Assembly (NCBI RefSeq): GCF_003337275.1 | Contig: NZ_QPJQ01000011.1 | Coordinates: forward strand, 1 to 64,000 | Reading direction: 5' to 3' | Source: Marinomonas foliarum | Lineage (GTDB): Bacteria; Pseudomonadota; Gammaproteobacteria; Pseudomonadales; Marinomonadaceae | DNA length: 64,000 nt | In this document: positions 15,635 through 25,018 of the stretch, in pieces | Numbering within the stretch: the first letter of the stretch is position 1 | How the letters are laid out: the number at the start of each line of letters is the position of its first letter | The notes under the pieces: model-generated | What the model saw: the letters and a program-made list of their open reading frames with translations, nothing else | What the model was told of the DNA's origin: nothing | Database searches by the model: none | Translations under genes and position numbers: made by a program

Positions 15635-16684
15635 TTAAGTTAGCTGTTCCAAAATACTTCTAACCGGCGCAGGCAACCCTTGCGCCATGGCATCTTGTTG
15701 ATTAAACCATTGATATTTTTCACCTTCCATTACCTGTTTTGTCTCGGTAATCTGAATTTGGCTTGGCGAAATATCCAAATGATAATGACTAAACGTATGT
15801 CTAAAAGATGACAAGGGTGTTACAGCAGAAACCTGCGTCGCAAATCGTTGCTCAATATGCAGCACCACTGATTCGTCAGATGCCAACTCAGGCAAGCTCC
15901 AAAGGCCGCCCCAAATACCTGTAGAAGGACGTTTCTCTAATAACCATTGACCCTGCTGATTCATCAATACCAAAAGCTGAATACTCTTCTTTGGCTTAGC
16001 TGCTTTTTTCGGTTTACGGATAGGGTATTGTGTAGGGTCTTGACTAAGACGACCTTGGCAATCGCTTTGTAATGGGCAGAGCAAGCATTGCGGTTTGGAG
16101 CGCGTACAGAGCGTCGCTCCTAGATCCATCATGGCTTGCGTATAATCACCACAGCGTTCGCTTGGCATATAGTGTTCAGCTAATTCCCACATGACATTTT
16201 CGGTTTTTTTCTCGCCTGGCCAAGTAGGTACCGCATGAAAACGCGCCAACACCCGCTTTACGTTGCCATCTAAAATCGCGGCCTGAACACCACGGGAAAT
16301 AGATAAAATCGCTGCAGCCGTTGAGCGGCCAATTCCGGGCAATTCACATACGCCTTCTACTGTTTGAGGAAATTCACTGTCGAACTCATCCACCAGCATT
16401 TTTGCCGCCTTGTGCATATTACGAGCACGAGCGTAATAGCCCAAACCGCTCCAGTGGGCGAGCACCTCGTCCAGCTCTGCCTCAGCTAATGCTCCTACTG
16501 TTGGGAAAGACGTCATGAATTTGTGGTAATAAGGAATCACTGTCGTCACTTGCGTTTGCTGCAACATGATTTCAGAAATCCATACACGATACGGTGTTTT
16601 ACTTTCTTGCCAAGGCAAGCTTTTACGCCCATGTTCGTCAAACCACGCTAGAACACGAGGCGCAAAATTTTCAACTGGCTGCAT
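15635..16684 (-). CDS. mutY: A/G-specific adenine glycosylase
   Basis: A 349-residue base-excision enzyme that removes adenine mispaired with 8-oxoguanine. Catalytic Glu38 (SEIMLQQTQV) and Asp138 (ILDGNVKRV) and the 4Fe-4S cysteines Cys192, Cys199, Cys202 and Cys208 fall at nearly the same numbers as in E. coli; the helix-hairpin-helix has LPGIGRSTA. The C-terminal NUDIX-like domain (about 225-345) recognises 8-oxoG. Lies 52 bp downstream of asmA and 17 bp upstream of chrA on the same strand; yggX follows chrA. Confidence 0.97.
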   Translation of the reverse strand: MQPVENFAPRVLAWFDEHGRKSLPWQESKTPYRVWISEIMLQQTQVTTVIPYYHKFMTSFPTVGALAEAELDEVLAHWSGLGYYARARNMHKAAKMLVDEFDSEFPQTVEGVCELPGIGRSTAAAILSISRGVQAAILDGNVKRVLARFHAVPTWPGEKKTENVMWELAEHYMPSERCGDYTQAMMDLGATLCTRSKPQCLLCPLQSDCQGRLSQDPTQYPIRKPKKAAKPKKSIQLLVLMNQQGQWLLEKRPSTGIWGGLWSLPELASDESVVLHIEQRFATQVSAVTPLSSFRHTFSHYHLDISPSQIQITETKQVMEGEKYQWFNQQDAMAQGLPAPVRSILEQLT

Positions 16685-16736
16685 TTATATCTCACGTAAC
16701 AAATACTAAACAAGCTTCGTTTTAATCAACCCGTGA

Positions 16737-19022
16737 TTAGAGCAAGTTCTTTAATTTATCTTTTAGTTTCTCTTTTGCTCTTTCTTCTTCCGCTTTACGC
16801 TTTTCTTCCAATTCTGCTTTTAAGCGTGCTTTTTCAGCGTCTACTTTCTCTTTTAGTCGAGCTTTTTCCGCCTCGGCTTTTGCTTTTAACTCAGCTTTTT
16901 CTTCATCTAATTTGAGCGTTAACTCTTCTTTCGCGATATTGGCAAAGAGGGAAGCAAAGCCTTTTAGGTCTGGGCGGCACAACCCTGCTGGATCGTCACT
17001 GAACTGCCCTTTACAAACAATAGGAAAGGCCAGCCTAGTCAGTTTCTCGTTCACTCGACATGCTTTGTCTAATGCGCTACCTGCCACACCTACGTTCGCC
17101 TGATAATTTAACGACGAATCTGGCAATGACACCACGCCATCACCTGTTACTTGAATACCTGCCGAGCTGATTTTCAAGCCTGGAGTCGAGACCCGGCCAT
17201 TCACAATATGAGCTGGAAAACGCATAGTTTCGAATGGTGTATCTTTACCGAAGAGCTGTTCATTGATCTGTTCTTTGCGCGTGGCGGCTATGCCTTCACA
17301 CACTGTTTTGGTCAAGTTAGTTCCTACCAAGGCACCGTTTCTGATATCGATCAACAAGTCGCCTTGTAATGATGAAATCAAGTCATCCATGCGATTACCC
17401 TTGGCTCTAAGGTCACCATTTAGAAAAGTTGACCCTGCAATTTTGTCCATCTCCATGAAATCCATTAACAAAGGTTGAATCTGCACGCCATCAATCGCTG
17501 GCGACACATCCAATATGGGCGTTTTCCCGCGCACATCTAGGCTAGCTTTTGACGATACCGTTCCCTTATACAAGGCAACATTCAGAGGAGACACAGTCAC
17601 TAGACCGTTCTGCTGAGTTGAATCCAAGGTGATCTTATCAATTTTTAGTTTTTTGACGGTCAGCCCTTCAAATGTCAAACCAACATGACCATTTAAACCA
17701 CGAATCAACTCAACCGGAATCAACTCTCCAGCAGCGGCAGCGGCTTTCTCTTCAATTTGCGCTTCAGTAATGGCTTCTTTTGAGCCATTTTCATTAGGTT
17801 CAATAGGCGTAGGTAAATAACGGTCAAGATTCAAATTTTTACCCGCTACTTTTATGTCCCAGCGCAACGGCGATAAATCTACCACGGCATTCGCTTCAAT
17901 ATTGGTGTCGTCCAACGCAATAGAAATAGGCTGAGCGATAATCGAATTCAAATCGCCTTCAACAGTTATATTGGCTCGCGCTTTGGTCATCGCGGTTTCA
18001 TCTGACATCTCGGGCAGAGGAAGTTTTAAACGCGTCAGAAGATAACGAGGATTAAACTCGCCTACTGATAACACAGCAGAAAATTGCGGCTCACTTAGCA
18101 CTTGATAAGCTTGAATCTTCGCATCCAAATTGACACCAAAAGAGCTCAAATTTAACCCGTCTATCAAGACATTTTCTTGTGGTAAGTCGACATCAACTTT
18201 TACGGCACTAAGCTTAGCGTTAATTGGGCTTGTAGGTAACGCGGTACTTTCCACATCAGCGGATAACACCAAAGAATCCAGTGTCAAAAACTCTCTTTCT
18301 GGGAAAACCGCAAGGTTGGCATTAAGTGTTGCTTTGGCTTTAATGGGAGACTGCCCTTGCAAATCACTTTGTGTGACGGCGACATCCATAACCATTGGCC
18401 ATGCTTTATCCCACTGAACGTCGTTAAGCTGCACATTTAGCGTAGCATTAATGAGCTGATTGGTTTGTTCGTCACGGTATTCAACTTGAGCATTCTCAAT
18501 ACGGAGTTCATCAAGTTGGATATCTGGTAGCTTTTTGTTGATGGCGTCATTTTCATCATTTGCCTGCTCAGAGCTAGCAGATGCTGTTGTTGGCGCATTA
18601 GAGCCTGTGGAACCCGAACCACTCACTTCTTCAGCCGTTTCTAACTGCCAATTACCTTGGCCTTGGGCATCTTTATTTAAGCGCGCTTTGACATTTACCA
18701 AGCTAACCTTGTTGACCTGAACTTTTTGCTCCAATAACGGCAAAATAGCCAAGCCAAATTCTGCACGATCGAATTGTACTATTTCAGCGTCCGTACCGAG
18801 CGCCACGCCAATATCTTCTAAGCTAAGACCTAACCAAGGAAAAAACGACCAGCTAATATCACCATCTAAACGCAAATTAACATTGGCTTTTTCTAGTGCA
18901 ACACTCTTGAGCTCGTCTTTAAAGTCGTTTGGATTGACGAACAGCATTACGTACGCCAACAAAATAGCAATAATGGCCAATAAACCAGCCACCAACAGTG
19001 AAAGTCGCTTTATCCAAACCAT
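16737..19022 (-). CDS. asmA: AsmA-family envelope protein
   Basis: A 761-residue AsmA-like protein from ATG 19020-19022 (MVWIKRLSLL) with AAGGAG 9 nt upstream. One N-terminal membrane anchor (about 7-29), then a long periplasmic beta-rich region with the AsmA N-terminal block (NLRLDGDISWSFFPWLGLSL) and the C-terminal AsmA domain (about 560-690). Such bridge-like proteins are linked to phospholipid transport and outer-membrane assembly. The last about 55 residues are an unusual Lys/Glu/Ala-rich coiled coil with repeats of EKARLKE. Upstream of mutY, as in Pseudomonas. Confidence 0.92.
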   Translation of the reverse strand: MVWIKRLSLLVAGLLAIIAILLAYVMLFVNPNDFKDELKSVALEKANVNLRLDGDISWSFFPWLGLSLEDIGVALGTDAEIVQFDRAEFGLAILPLLEQKVQVNKVSLVNVKARLNKDAQGQGNWQLETAEEVSGSGSTGSNAPTTASASSEQANDENDAINKKLPDIQLDELRIENAQVEYRDEQTNQLINATLNVQLNDVQWDKAWPMVMDVAVTQSDLQGQSPIKAKATLNANLAVFPEREFLTLDSLVLSADVESTALPTSPINAKLSAVKVDVDLPQENVLIDGLNLSSFGVNLDAKIQAYQVLSEPQFSAVLSVGEFNPRYLLTRLKLPLPEMSDETAMTKARANITVEGDLNSIIAQPISIALDDTNIEANAVVDLSPLRWDIKVAGKNLNLDRYLPTPIEPNENGSKEAITEAQIEEKAAAAAGELIPVELIRGLNGHVGLTFEGLTVKKLKIDKITLDSTQQNGLVTVSPLNVALYKGTVSSKASLDVRGKTPILDVSPAIDGVQIQPLLMDFMEMDKIAGSTFLNGDLRAKGNRMDDLISSLQGDLLIDIRNGALVGTNLTKTVCEGIAATRKEQINEQLFGKDTPFETMRFPAHIVNGRVSTPGLKISSAGIQVTGDGVVSLPDSSLNYQANVGVAGSALDKACRVNEKLTRLAFPIVCKGQFSDDPAGLCRPDLKGFASLFANIAKEELTLKLDEEKAELKAKAEAEKARLKEKVDAEKARLKAELEEKRKAEEERAKEKLKDKLKNLL

Positions 19023-19040
19023 GACAAACTCCTTATTAAA

Positions 19041-19125
19041 TTCCCCCTCCGAGCCTACTCCTAACAAGGGGAGGAGCCAGAAGTTCCTTCTCCTTTCTTA
19101 ATAAGGGAAGGTCAGGGTGGGGTTA
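19041..19125. repeat. Pair of GC-rich dispersed repeats upstream of asmA
   Basis: Two related units: 19041-19078 (TTCCCCCTCCGAGCC... ACAAGGGGAGGAGCC) and 19086-19125 (CCTTCTCCTTTCTTAATAAG... GGGTGGGGTTA). Each has imperfect dyad symmetry (CTCCTAACAAGGGGAG type). The first aligns with 14401-14441. They lie in the divergent gap between asmA and hisB, just upstream of the asmA ribosome-binding site. Confidence 0.5.
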
Positions 19126-19320
19126 CTATTCTAAAATCTGCCTTATCATAGCATTCGAACTAAGTGTTTATCGATGCAATAGCGACAACTCATTAAAAAA
19201 CACCTAGGCAAAGCATAGAAGCTAAAGAGCCCACGTTCTATAATGGGGAAATTATGTCATGCTCTTATTATACAAAAACGTGGCGACCATTCGTCACCAT
19301 CACTGTGGAGAACTCAATCA

Positions 19321-19914
19321 ATGTCAGATCGCATTGCCAGTGTCGAGCGTAATACGCTTGAAACTCAGATCAAGGTGTCGATTAACTTAGACGGTACCGG
19401 TAAATTCAACTGCGTCACAGGCGTTCCTTTCCTTGATCACATGCTTGAGCAAGTAGCACGTCATGGCTTGATTGACTTAGACATCCATGCGGTTGGCGAC
19501 CTACACATTGACGCTCACCACACCGTTGAAGATTTGGGGATTACATTAGGCCAAGCGTTTGAGATTGCCGTTGGCGACAAAAAAGGCATCAAACGATACG
19601 GCCACGCCTACGTTCCTCTAGATGAAGCCTTGTCTCGCGTGGTTATCGACTTTTCTGGTCGTCCAGGTCTAGAAATGCACGTGCCTTTCACTCGTGGCTC
19701 TGTCGGTGGTTTTGACGTAGATTTGTTCTCTGAATTCTTCCACGGTTTTATCAACCACGCCAAAGTTACACTGCACCTAGACAATCTACGTGGTAAGAAC
19801 ACTCACCACCAAGCGGAAACCATTTTCAAAGCATTTGGCCGCGCATTACGCATGGCACTAGAAGCGGACGAACGCATGGCAGGGCAAATGCCTTCCACTA
19901 AAGGTTCTCTGTAA
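19321..19914 (+). CDS. hisB: Imidazoleglycerol-phosphate dehydratase
   Basis: A 197-residue monofunctional IGPD, sixth step of histidine synthesis. Start at ATG 19321 ([12 protein letters not shown]) behind GTGGAGAA; the frame is open further up but the extra 26 codons are not conserved. The metal-binding repeats [29 protein letters not shown] and [14 protein letters not shown]...THHQAE are intact. No phosphatase domain, so histidinol-phosphate phosphatase must be encoded elsewhere. First gene of hisB-hisH-hisF. Confidence 0.97.
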   Translation: MSDRIASVERNTLETQIKVSINLDGTGKFNCVTGVPFLDHMLEQVARHGLIDLDIHAVGDLHIDAHHTVEDLGITLGQAFEIAVGDKKGIKRYGHAYVPLDEALSRVVIDFSGRPGLEMHVPFTRGSVGGFDVDLFSEFFHGFINHAKVTLHLDNLRGKNTHHQAETIFKAFGRALRMALEADERMAGQMPSTKGSL

Positions 19915-19941
19915 AATTCTCTTGGAGTGAGTAGTAAGAGT

Positions 19942-20604
19942 ATGAGTGAGATGAAAAAATCCACCGTCGCGGTTATTGATTACGGCATGGGCAACCTTCA
20001 CTCGGTTGCCAAAGCCCTTGAACACGCAGCCGATGAAAACACGTCTGTCATTGTCACCAGTAACCCTGCGGTGATTGATGCCGCTGATCGGGTGCTGCTA
20101 CCTGGTGTTGGCGCTATTCGCGACTGTATCGGTGAAATGCACAACGCAGGGCTTGTTCCTAGCATTAAAAAAGCCATGGCTGAAAAACCTTTTCTTGCTA
20201 TTTGTGTCGGCATTCAGTCTTTGATGTCTCACAGTGAAGAAAACGGCGGTGTTGATTGTTTAAACCATTTTCAGGGCAACGCTCTGTTCTTTGGTGAGAA
20301 ACACATCGACCATGATGGCAGCAAGCTTAAAGTACCACACATGGGCTGGAATCAGGTTAAACAGACCATTAACCACCCTCTCTGGACTGATATCCCAGAT
20401 AATGCTCGTTTTTACTTTGTTCATAGTTTTTATGTTGTGCCAGAGAACAAAAGCGAAGTGGCGGGTACCTGTGACTATGGTTTAGAGTTTTGTGTGGCAA
20501 TCGCCCGCGATAATGTATTCGCTGTGCAATTCCACCCAGAAAAAAGCCATAAAGACGGTCTTCAGTTGTACAAAAACTTCCTTCAGTGGAATGGCAAGCC
20601 ATAA
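19942..20604 (+). CDS. hisH: Imidazole glycerol phosphate synthase, glutaminase subunit
   Basis: About 220 residues. Class I glutamine amidotransferase giving ammonia to HisF. VAVIDYGMGNLHSVAKALEH begins the domain; the nucleophile is Cys in AICVGIQSLM and the His-Glu pair is in QFHPEKSH. Start is uncertain: ATG 19942, ATG 19951 and GTG 19927 are all in frame; GGAG at 19923-19926 is nearest GTG 19927, while relatives start near 19951. Lies 27 bp after hisB. In Pseudomonas hisA follows next; here only 57 bp separate hisH from hisF. Confidence 0.95.
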   Translation: MSEMKKSTVAVIDYGMGNLHSVAKALEHAADENTSVIVTSNPAVIDAADRVLLPGVGAIRDCIGEMHNAGLVPSIKKAMAEKPFLAICVGIQSLMSHSEENGGVDCLNHFQGNALFFGEKHIDHDGSKLKVPHMGWNQVKQTINHPLWTDIPDNARFYFVHSFYVVPENKSEVAGTCDYGLEFCVAIARDNVFAVQFHPEKSHKDGLQLYKNFLQWNGKP

Positions 20605-20661
20605 CAACAAACGATTAGTTTGTTTAGACAGAAGTATATTAGATTCTAGGAGCGCCATTTT

Positions 20662-21435
20662 ATGGGCTTAGCAAAACGTATTATTCCTTGCCTTGATGTG
20701 GACAATGGCCGCGTTGTAAAAGGCGTCCAGTTTGTTGATATTCGTGACGCTGGTGACCCTGTTGAAGTAGCCAAACGTTACAACGAGCAAGGCGCGGATG
20801 AGATTACTTTTTTAGACATCACCGCCAGCTCAGATGACCGAGCAACCACTGTTCATATGGTCGAAGCCATTGCCAGCCAAGTATTTATTCCCCTAACTGT
20901 TGGCGGCGGTATTCGCACCTGCGAAGACATTCGTCGCATGCTAAACGCTGGCGCGGATAAAGTTGGTATTAATACCGCTGCGGTATTTAACCCTGAATTT
21001 GTTCGTGAAGCGGCTCAGCGCTTCGGCTCTCAATGTATTGTTGTCGCTATCGATGCTAAGAAAGTCAGTGCCGAAGGCGAAACAGACAAATGGGAAATCT
21101 TCACCCATGGCGGACGTAAGCCAACAGGCTTGGATGCGGTTGAGTGGGCCAAGAAAATGGTCGAATACGGCGCAGGAGAAATCCTGTTAACCAGTATGGA
21201 CCGCGACGGTACGAAAAATGGTTTTGACCTTGGTGTTACTCGTGCCATTAGTGAAGCTGTGCATGTACCTGTCATTGCTTCTGGTGGTGTTGGTAACTTA
21301 GATCACCTTGTAGATGGTGTCATTGAAGGTAAAGCCGACGCCGTATTGGCCGCCAGTATTTTCCATTTTGGCGAATACAGCATTCAAGAAGCCAAGCAGC
21401 GTATGACCGATGCTGGCATCGAAATGCGTCTATAA
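20662..21435 (+). CDS. hisF: Imidazole glycerol phosphate synthase, cyclase subunit
   Basis: A 257-residue TIM barrel that, with HisH, converts PRFAR and ammonia to IGP and [26 protein letters not shown] with catalytic Asp11, FLDITAS, GGGIRT, the second catalytic Asp in [10 protein letters not shown] (about 176) and IASGGVG are all HisF marks; the PCLDVD start and DITAS separate it from the paralogous HisA. AGGAG ribosome-binding site. hisA is absent between hisH and hisF. Confidence 0.97.
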   Translation: MGLAKRIIPCLDVDNGRVVKGVQFVDIRDAGDPVEVAKRYNEQGADEITFLDITASSDDRATTVHMVEAIASQVFIPLTVGGGIRTCEDIRRMLNAGADKVGINTAAVFNPEFVREAAQRFGSQCIVVAIDAKKVSAEGETDKWEIFTHGGRKPTGLDAVEWAKKMVEYGAGEILLTSMDRDGTKNGFDLGVTRAISEAVHVPVIASGGVGNLDHLVDGVIEGKADAVLAASIFHFGEYSIQEAKQRMTDAGIEMRL

Positions 21436-21470
21436 CCCATTCATCTAGTGAAAATTGTTGATCTAAAGAC

Positions 21471-21502
21471 CGATCTACAGGTAATTGTATTTTTGTAGAT
21501 CG
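21471..21502 (+). terminator. Hairpin downstream of hisF
   Basis: CGATCTAC (21471-21478) pairs with GTAGATCG (21495-21502) over a 16-nt loop, 36 bp behind hisF. No T-tract follows, so it is a weak candidate for ending the his transcript. Confidence 0.35.
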
Positions 21503-21648
21503 TGTCTTAGCGCGACAGATTCATTATATATATGTTCTAGAAGTCAGCATTTTTTGTGCACAAGGCATCTGCTGCTTGCTGCGAATAAGCTCTGCCGAGT
21601 ACAATCCTTAAAATTTAATTTTGCCTTATTTAATAGAAGGAAGACTTC

Positions 21649-23241
21649 TTGACCACCTTAACCGATGCCTTGCAAGCGCTGGCTGCACATTGCCAACAAG
21701 CTGCCACGACTTCTGCATTAACGTTTCATCGTGGTGTGGAGCGCGAAGCACTGCGAGTTGAACACTCTGAAGGCCGCATATCACACAAGCCTCATCCTAA
21801 AAGCTTAGGGTCGGCATTGACGCATAGCTCGATTACGACAGATTACTCTGAATCCTTGATGGAGTTTATTACTGGCGTTCACCCAAGCGTTGAAGGAGTT
21901 ATTCAAGAGCTAGAAGACATTCATAATTTAGTAAACCACGAGCTCTTCAAGCAAGACGAATGTTTGTGGCCTGCTAGCATGCCTTGCTATTTAAATGGCA
22001 ATGACGATGTCCCTATTGCGTATTATGGTGAATCCAACACAGGCAAGTTAAAGCGCGCTTATCGTGAGGGTTTATCCAATCGCTACGGTCGCATTATGCA
22101 ATGTATTGCAGGCATGCATTATAACTTTTCCTTCGATAAGGATTTCTGGTCGTTTTTAGAGCATCACAAAGGCAAATCGAACCTATCTAACTCTGAGAAG
22201 CAAGCTTTTCAATCGGACAACTATTTTGCACTGATCCGTAACTTCCGCCGTAGCTCTTGGATGCTGTCTTTACTGTTTGGGGCTTCACCGGCGATCGATG
22301 AAAGCTTTTTACCTAAAAAGCCTGATAGCTTAAATGAACTTGAAGAAAATACTTGGTTCGGCCCAAAAGCCACATCACTTCGCATGAGCGACCTTGGTTA
22401 TCAAAACAAGGCTCAAGCCGACTTATACGTGTGTTACAACGAAGTAGACACTTATATTAGCACTATCAAAAAAGCGCTGCGCACACCCTATCAGCGCTAT
22501 CAAGATATTGGCGTAAAAGTTGACGGGCAATACCGACAACTGAACAGCAATCTGCTGCAGATTGAAAACGAGTATTACAGCGACATTCGCCCGAAACGCG
22601 TTACCCAACCAGGTGAACACCCAAGTGCAGCCTTGCACGCCAGAGGCGTCGAATATATTGAAGTTCGCATCATGGACTTGGATCCTAGTTCACCCATTGG
22701 CATGCAATCTTCAACCTTGTACTTCATTGATGTTTTCTTGCTCTATTGCATGTTACGTGGCGATGAGCATTTAGGCAGCGCAGAATGCAGTCAACTTCGT
22801 ATTATGCAGCAAGAAATTGCATCTCATGGCCGTGACTTAGATATGGATTTCGATTTCGGTCAAGGTCCAACTAAGCTTCGTACCAAAGCAGAAGACATGC
22901 TGAACTCTCTAACAGAAGTCGCGAAATTTCTATCTAGTAAAACAGGCAACCCTGCTTATAAAAATGCAGTAGAAGTTCAACGAGAAAAATTAAGCGACGT
23001 ATCTAAACTGCCGTCAGCTCAGCTGCTGGAACTCAGTAAAGCACAACAAGGCTATCAGAATGCCATGTTAGCATTATCGAAAGAGCAACAAGCCAAATGG
23101 ATGTCTTGCCCTTTATCTGCTGAATTAACGAGTGAGTTTGCGCAAAAAGCAGAGCGCTCTTTACATGACCAAGCAGCCATAGAAGCAGCGGACGAAGTGG
23201 ACTTTGATGCCTTTTTGGTTGACTACTTAACTCCGCAATAA
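21649..23241 (+). CDS. gshA: Glutamate--cysteine ligase, class I
   Basis: A 530-residue ATP-dependent ligase making gamma-glutamylcysteine, the limiting step to glutathione. The start is TTG 21649 with GAAGGAAG 6 nt upstream. Class I marks: FHRGVEREALRV, TTDYSESLMEFITG, MPCYL, AGMHYNFSF, EVRIMDLDP. The length is close to E. coli GshA (518). Stands alone behind the his genes, 213 bp downstream of hisF, with its own strong terminator. Glutathione also serves the grxC product in this window. Confidence 0.96.
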   Translation: MTTLTDALQALAAHCQQAATTSALTFHRGVEREALRVEHSEGRISHKPHPKSLGSALTHSSITTDYSESLMEFITGVHPSVEGVIQELEDIHNLVNHELFKQDECLWPASMPCYLNGNDDVPIAYYGESNTGKLKRAYREGLSNRYGRIMQCIAGMHYNFSFDKDFWSFLEHHKGKSNLSNSEKQAFQSDNYFALIRNFRRSSWMLSLLFGASPAIDESFLPKKPDSLNELEENTWFGPKATSLRMSDLGYQNKAQADLYVCYNEVDTYISTIKKALRTPYQRYQDIGVKVDGQYRQLNSNLLQIENEYYSDIRPKRVTQPGEHPSAALHARGVEYIEVRIMDLDPSSPIGMQSSTLYFIDVFLLYCMLRGDEHLGSAECSQLRIMQQEIASHGRDLDMDFDFGQGPTKLRTKAEDMLNSLTEVAKFLSSKTGNPAYKNAVEVQREKLSDVSKLPSAQLLELSKAQQGYQNAMLALSKEQQAKWMSCPLSAELTSEFAQKAERSLHDQAAIEAADEVDFDAFLVDYLTPQ

Positions 23242-23262
23242 AATACAGAAATCTACCTAACA

Positions 23263-23300
23263 GACATAAAAAAAGCCTCTAACAAGGCTTTTTTTATGTC
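23263..23300. terminator. Bidirectional 16-bp terminator between gshA and engB
   Basis: GACATAAAAAAAGCCT (23263-23278), loop ctaaca, AGGCTTTTTTTATGTC (23285-23300): perfect stem with internal A7 and T7, fit to serve gshA and, with the distance to 23402, possibly engB. Confidence 0.9.
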
Positions 23301-23401
23301 TTAAAAGTACTAAACCCTTTTGGTGCTATGTCGTGGGCAAGATCAAGAAGAGTCTATTCTTAACTTGTTATTGGCCACAGCAGTCGAACAAGGGTTTTAT
23401 A

Positions 23402-24046
23402 TTATGCGTTTGGCGAAACAGGAATCTCTTCAAGATTTTCTAATACAAGCCATTCTGCCAACTTGGTACGTAGATCATCAACACCATCGCCATTCAAAGA
23501 AGAGAAGGTTTGGACTGAACCATCAACACCCAGTGTTTTTAGAACTTTCTGTACAGCCAACATAGTAGATTTAGCAGGACCACGCTTTAGCTTGTCAGAT
23601 TTAGTTAATAGCACATGAACTTTCATACGATTGGATTTTGCCCAATCCAGCATCATTTCATCAAACTCTTTTAATGGATGACGGATATCCATCACTAAAA
23701 CGACGCCCGCCAAAGAACGACGATTCATCAAGTAATCTTGCATGTGTGCTTGCCACACTTTTTTCATGGCAATCGGCACTTTTGCGAAACCATAACCTGG
23801 AAGGTCAATAAGACGACGATCATCAACATTCAGGCCAAAGCAGTTAATCAACTGAGTTCGACCAGGTGTTTTTGATGTACGTGCTAATTTTTTTTGATTC
23901 GTAAGGGTATTTAACGCAGTAGATTTACCAGCATTAGAGCGACCTGCAAATGCGACTTCGACACCTTGGTCTAAAGGACATTGGGAAAGTTTCTCTGCAC
24001 TTTTAATAAAATGCGCGGATTGGAAAGTGGAGTCAAAAGGGGTCAT
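23402..24046 (-). CDS. engB: Ribosome biogenesis GTPase EngB/YsxC
   Basis: A 214-residue essential-type GTPase needed for 50S subunit assembly. G1 GRSNAGKST (about 35-43), G2 TPGRT, G3 DLPGYG and G4 TKSD are intact. Convergent with gshA. In Pseudomonas engB is also near dsbA, as here, with a cytochrome c4 gene between; that gene is not present here. Confidence 0.96.
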   Translation of the reverse strand: MTPFDSTFQSAHFIKSAEKLSQCPLDQGVEVAFAGRSNAGKSTALNTLTNQKKLARTSKTPGRTQLINCFGLNVDDRRLIDLPGYGFAKVPIAMKKVWQAHMQDYLMNRRSLAGVVLVMDIRHPLKEFDEMMLDWAKSNRMKVHVLLTKSDKLKRGPAKSTMLAVQKVLKTLGVDGSVQTFSSLNGDGVDDLRTKLAEWLVLENLEEIPVSPNA

Positions 24047-24382
24047 AAGTTGATATTCGTCAGTAGATTCGGATTTGCATTCAGCGTTATTTCAATTGCT
24101 GTATATAATGCCAGCAATCAGTAGAAGATGCCATGTTAAACTCAGTAAGCAGCGGTAAACAAAGAAAATCTAGGTGAGCAACATTGATCGAATACAAGAT
24201 TTTACAGGAAACACCTGAAAACTATCGATCAATACGCTTTAATGTTGTAAGTTTTATGTAAACTTACTGGAAAAGCAGAACCTTCGTTGGTTGAAATAAT
24301 CGTATTCTATGTAATTCTATGCATGATATACACATACCCATTAAATATTAATACAACGATTAAATACGATCAGGAGCAACCC
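24047..24382. promoter_or_regulatory. Divergent gap engB / dsbA with a structured element
   Basis: 336 bp without a gene. At 24183-24233 ATTGATCG and CGATCAAT (8-bp arms) enclose an inner TTTACAGG...CCTGAAA stem (CAGG 24205-24208, CCTG 24214-24217), a cruciform or small-RNA-like fold. Also ATTGCTG...CAGCAAT near 24094-24117. The dsbA ribosome-binding site AGGAG lies at 24371-24376. In other gammaproteobacteria the DNA next to engB encodes Spot 42 or ErsA, but no sequence likeness to Spot 42 was seen. Confidence 0.4.
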
Positions 24383-25003
24383 ATGATAAAGCTGTTTTCA
24401 GCGCTAATACTTTCCTTATTTGTCTCACTCACCGCAAACGCAGCAGACTACAGTGATGGCAATGGCTACACCACAATTAAAACTCCCGTTCGTACTAGCG
24501 ATCCCAGCAAAATCGAAGTTACTGAAATTTTTTGGTATGGCTGCCCACATTGTTACAAACTTGAGCCAATCGCTCAGGCTTGGAAAAAAAATGTTCCTAG
24601 CGATGTCGACTTTAAATTCCTACCGGCTGTTTTTGGCCGAGGCTGGTTAGCTCATGCTAAAGCCTTCTATGTCGCTGATTTACTTGGTATTGAAGATAAA
24701 GTTCGTGCAGATATCTTTAATGCTATCCATGTTGAACGTCGTAATCTAAACTCTGAAGATGCGTTGGCAAGTTTCTTTGCCAACTATGGAGTAAGCGAAG
24801 ATGAGTTCCGCAAACAGTACAACTCTTTTGCGGTTAATAGCCGCCTAAGCCAAGCCGATGCGAAGATTCGCGCTTATGGTGCGCGTGGTGTTCCAGGGAT
24901 AATTGTAAACGGTAAATATTTGGTTAGTGCCGAGACAGCAAACGGCAACGAGAATATTTTCAAAGTCGTTGATTTTCTTATAGAAAAAGAACGTCAAAAA
25001 TAA
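24383..25003 (+). CDS. dsbA: Thiol:disulfide interchange protein DsbA
   Basis: A 206-residue periplasmic oxidase that puts disulfides into exported proteins. ATG 24383 (MIKLFSALIL) with AGGAG upstream; signal peptide 1-20 cut after ANA. Thioredoxin fold with active site Cys-Pro-His-Cys in FWYGCPHC and the cis-Pro loop GARGVPGI near 171-178. Works with DsbB (12821-13324). 15 bp upstream of a GGDEF gene, so probably one transcript. Confidence 0.96.
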   Translation: MIKLFSALILSLFVSLTANAADYSDGNGYTTIKTPVRTSDPSKIEVTEIFWYGCPHCYKLEPIAQAWKKNVPSDVDFKFLPAVFGRGWLAHAKAFYVADLLGIEDKVRADIFNAIHVERRNLNSEDALASFFANYGVSEDEFRKQYNSFAVNSRLSQADAKIRAYGARGVPGIIVNGKYLVSAETANGNENIFKVVDFLIEKERQK

Positions 25004-25018
25004 TTTTAATGAGGCGAT

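Noticed and set aside
20662-21435. Could the third his gene be HisA instead of HisF?
   Set aside because: [23 protein letters not shown] and [10 protein letters not shown] are HisF signatures; HisA has different motifs.
23320-23565. 81-residue plus-strand frame between gshA and engB
   Set aside because: Two thirds are antisense to the engB C-terminus; no ribosome-binding site and no family likeness.
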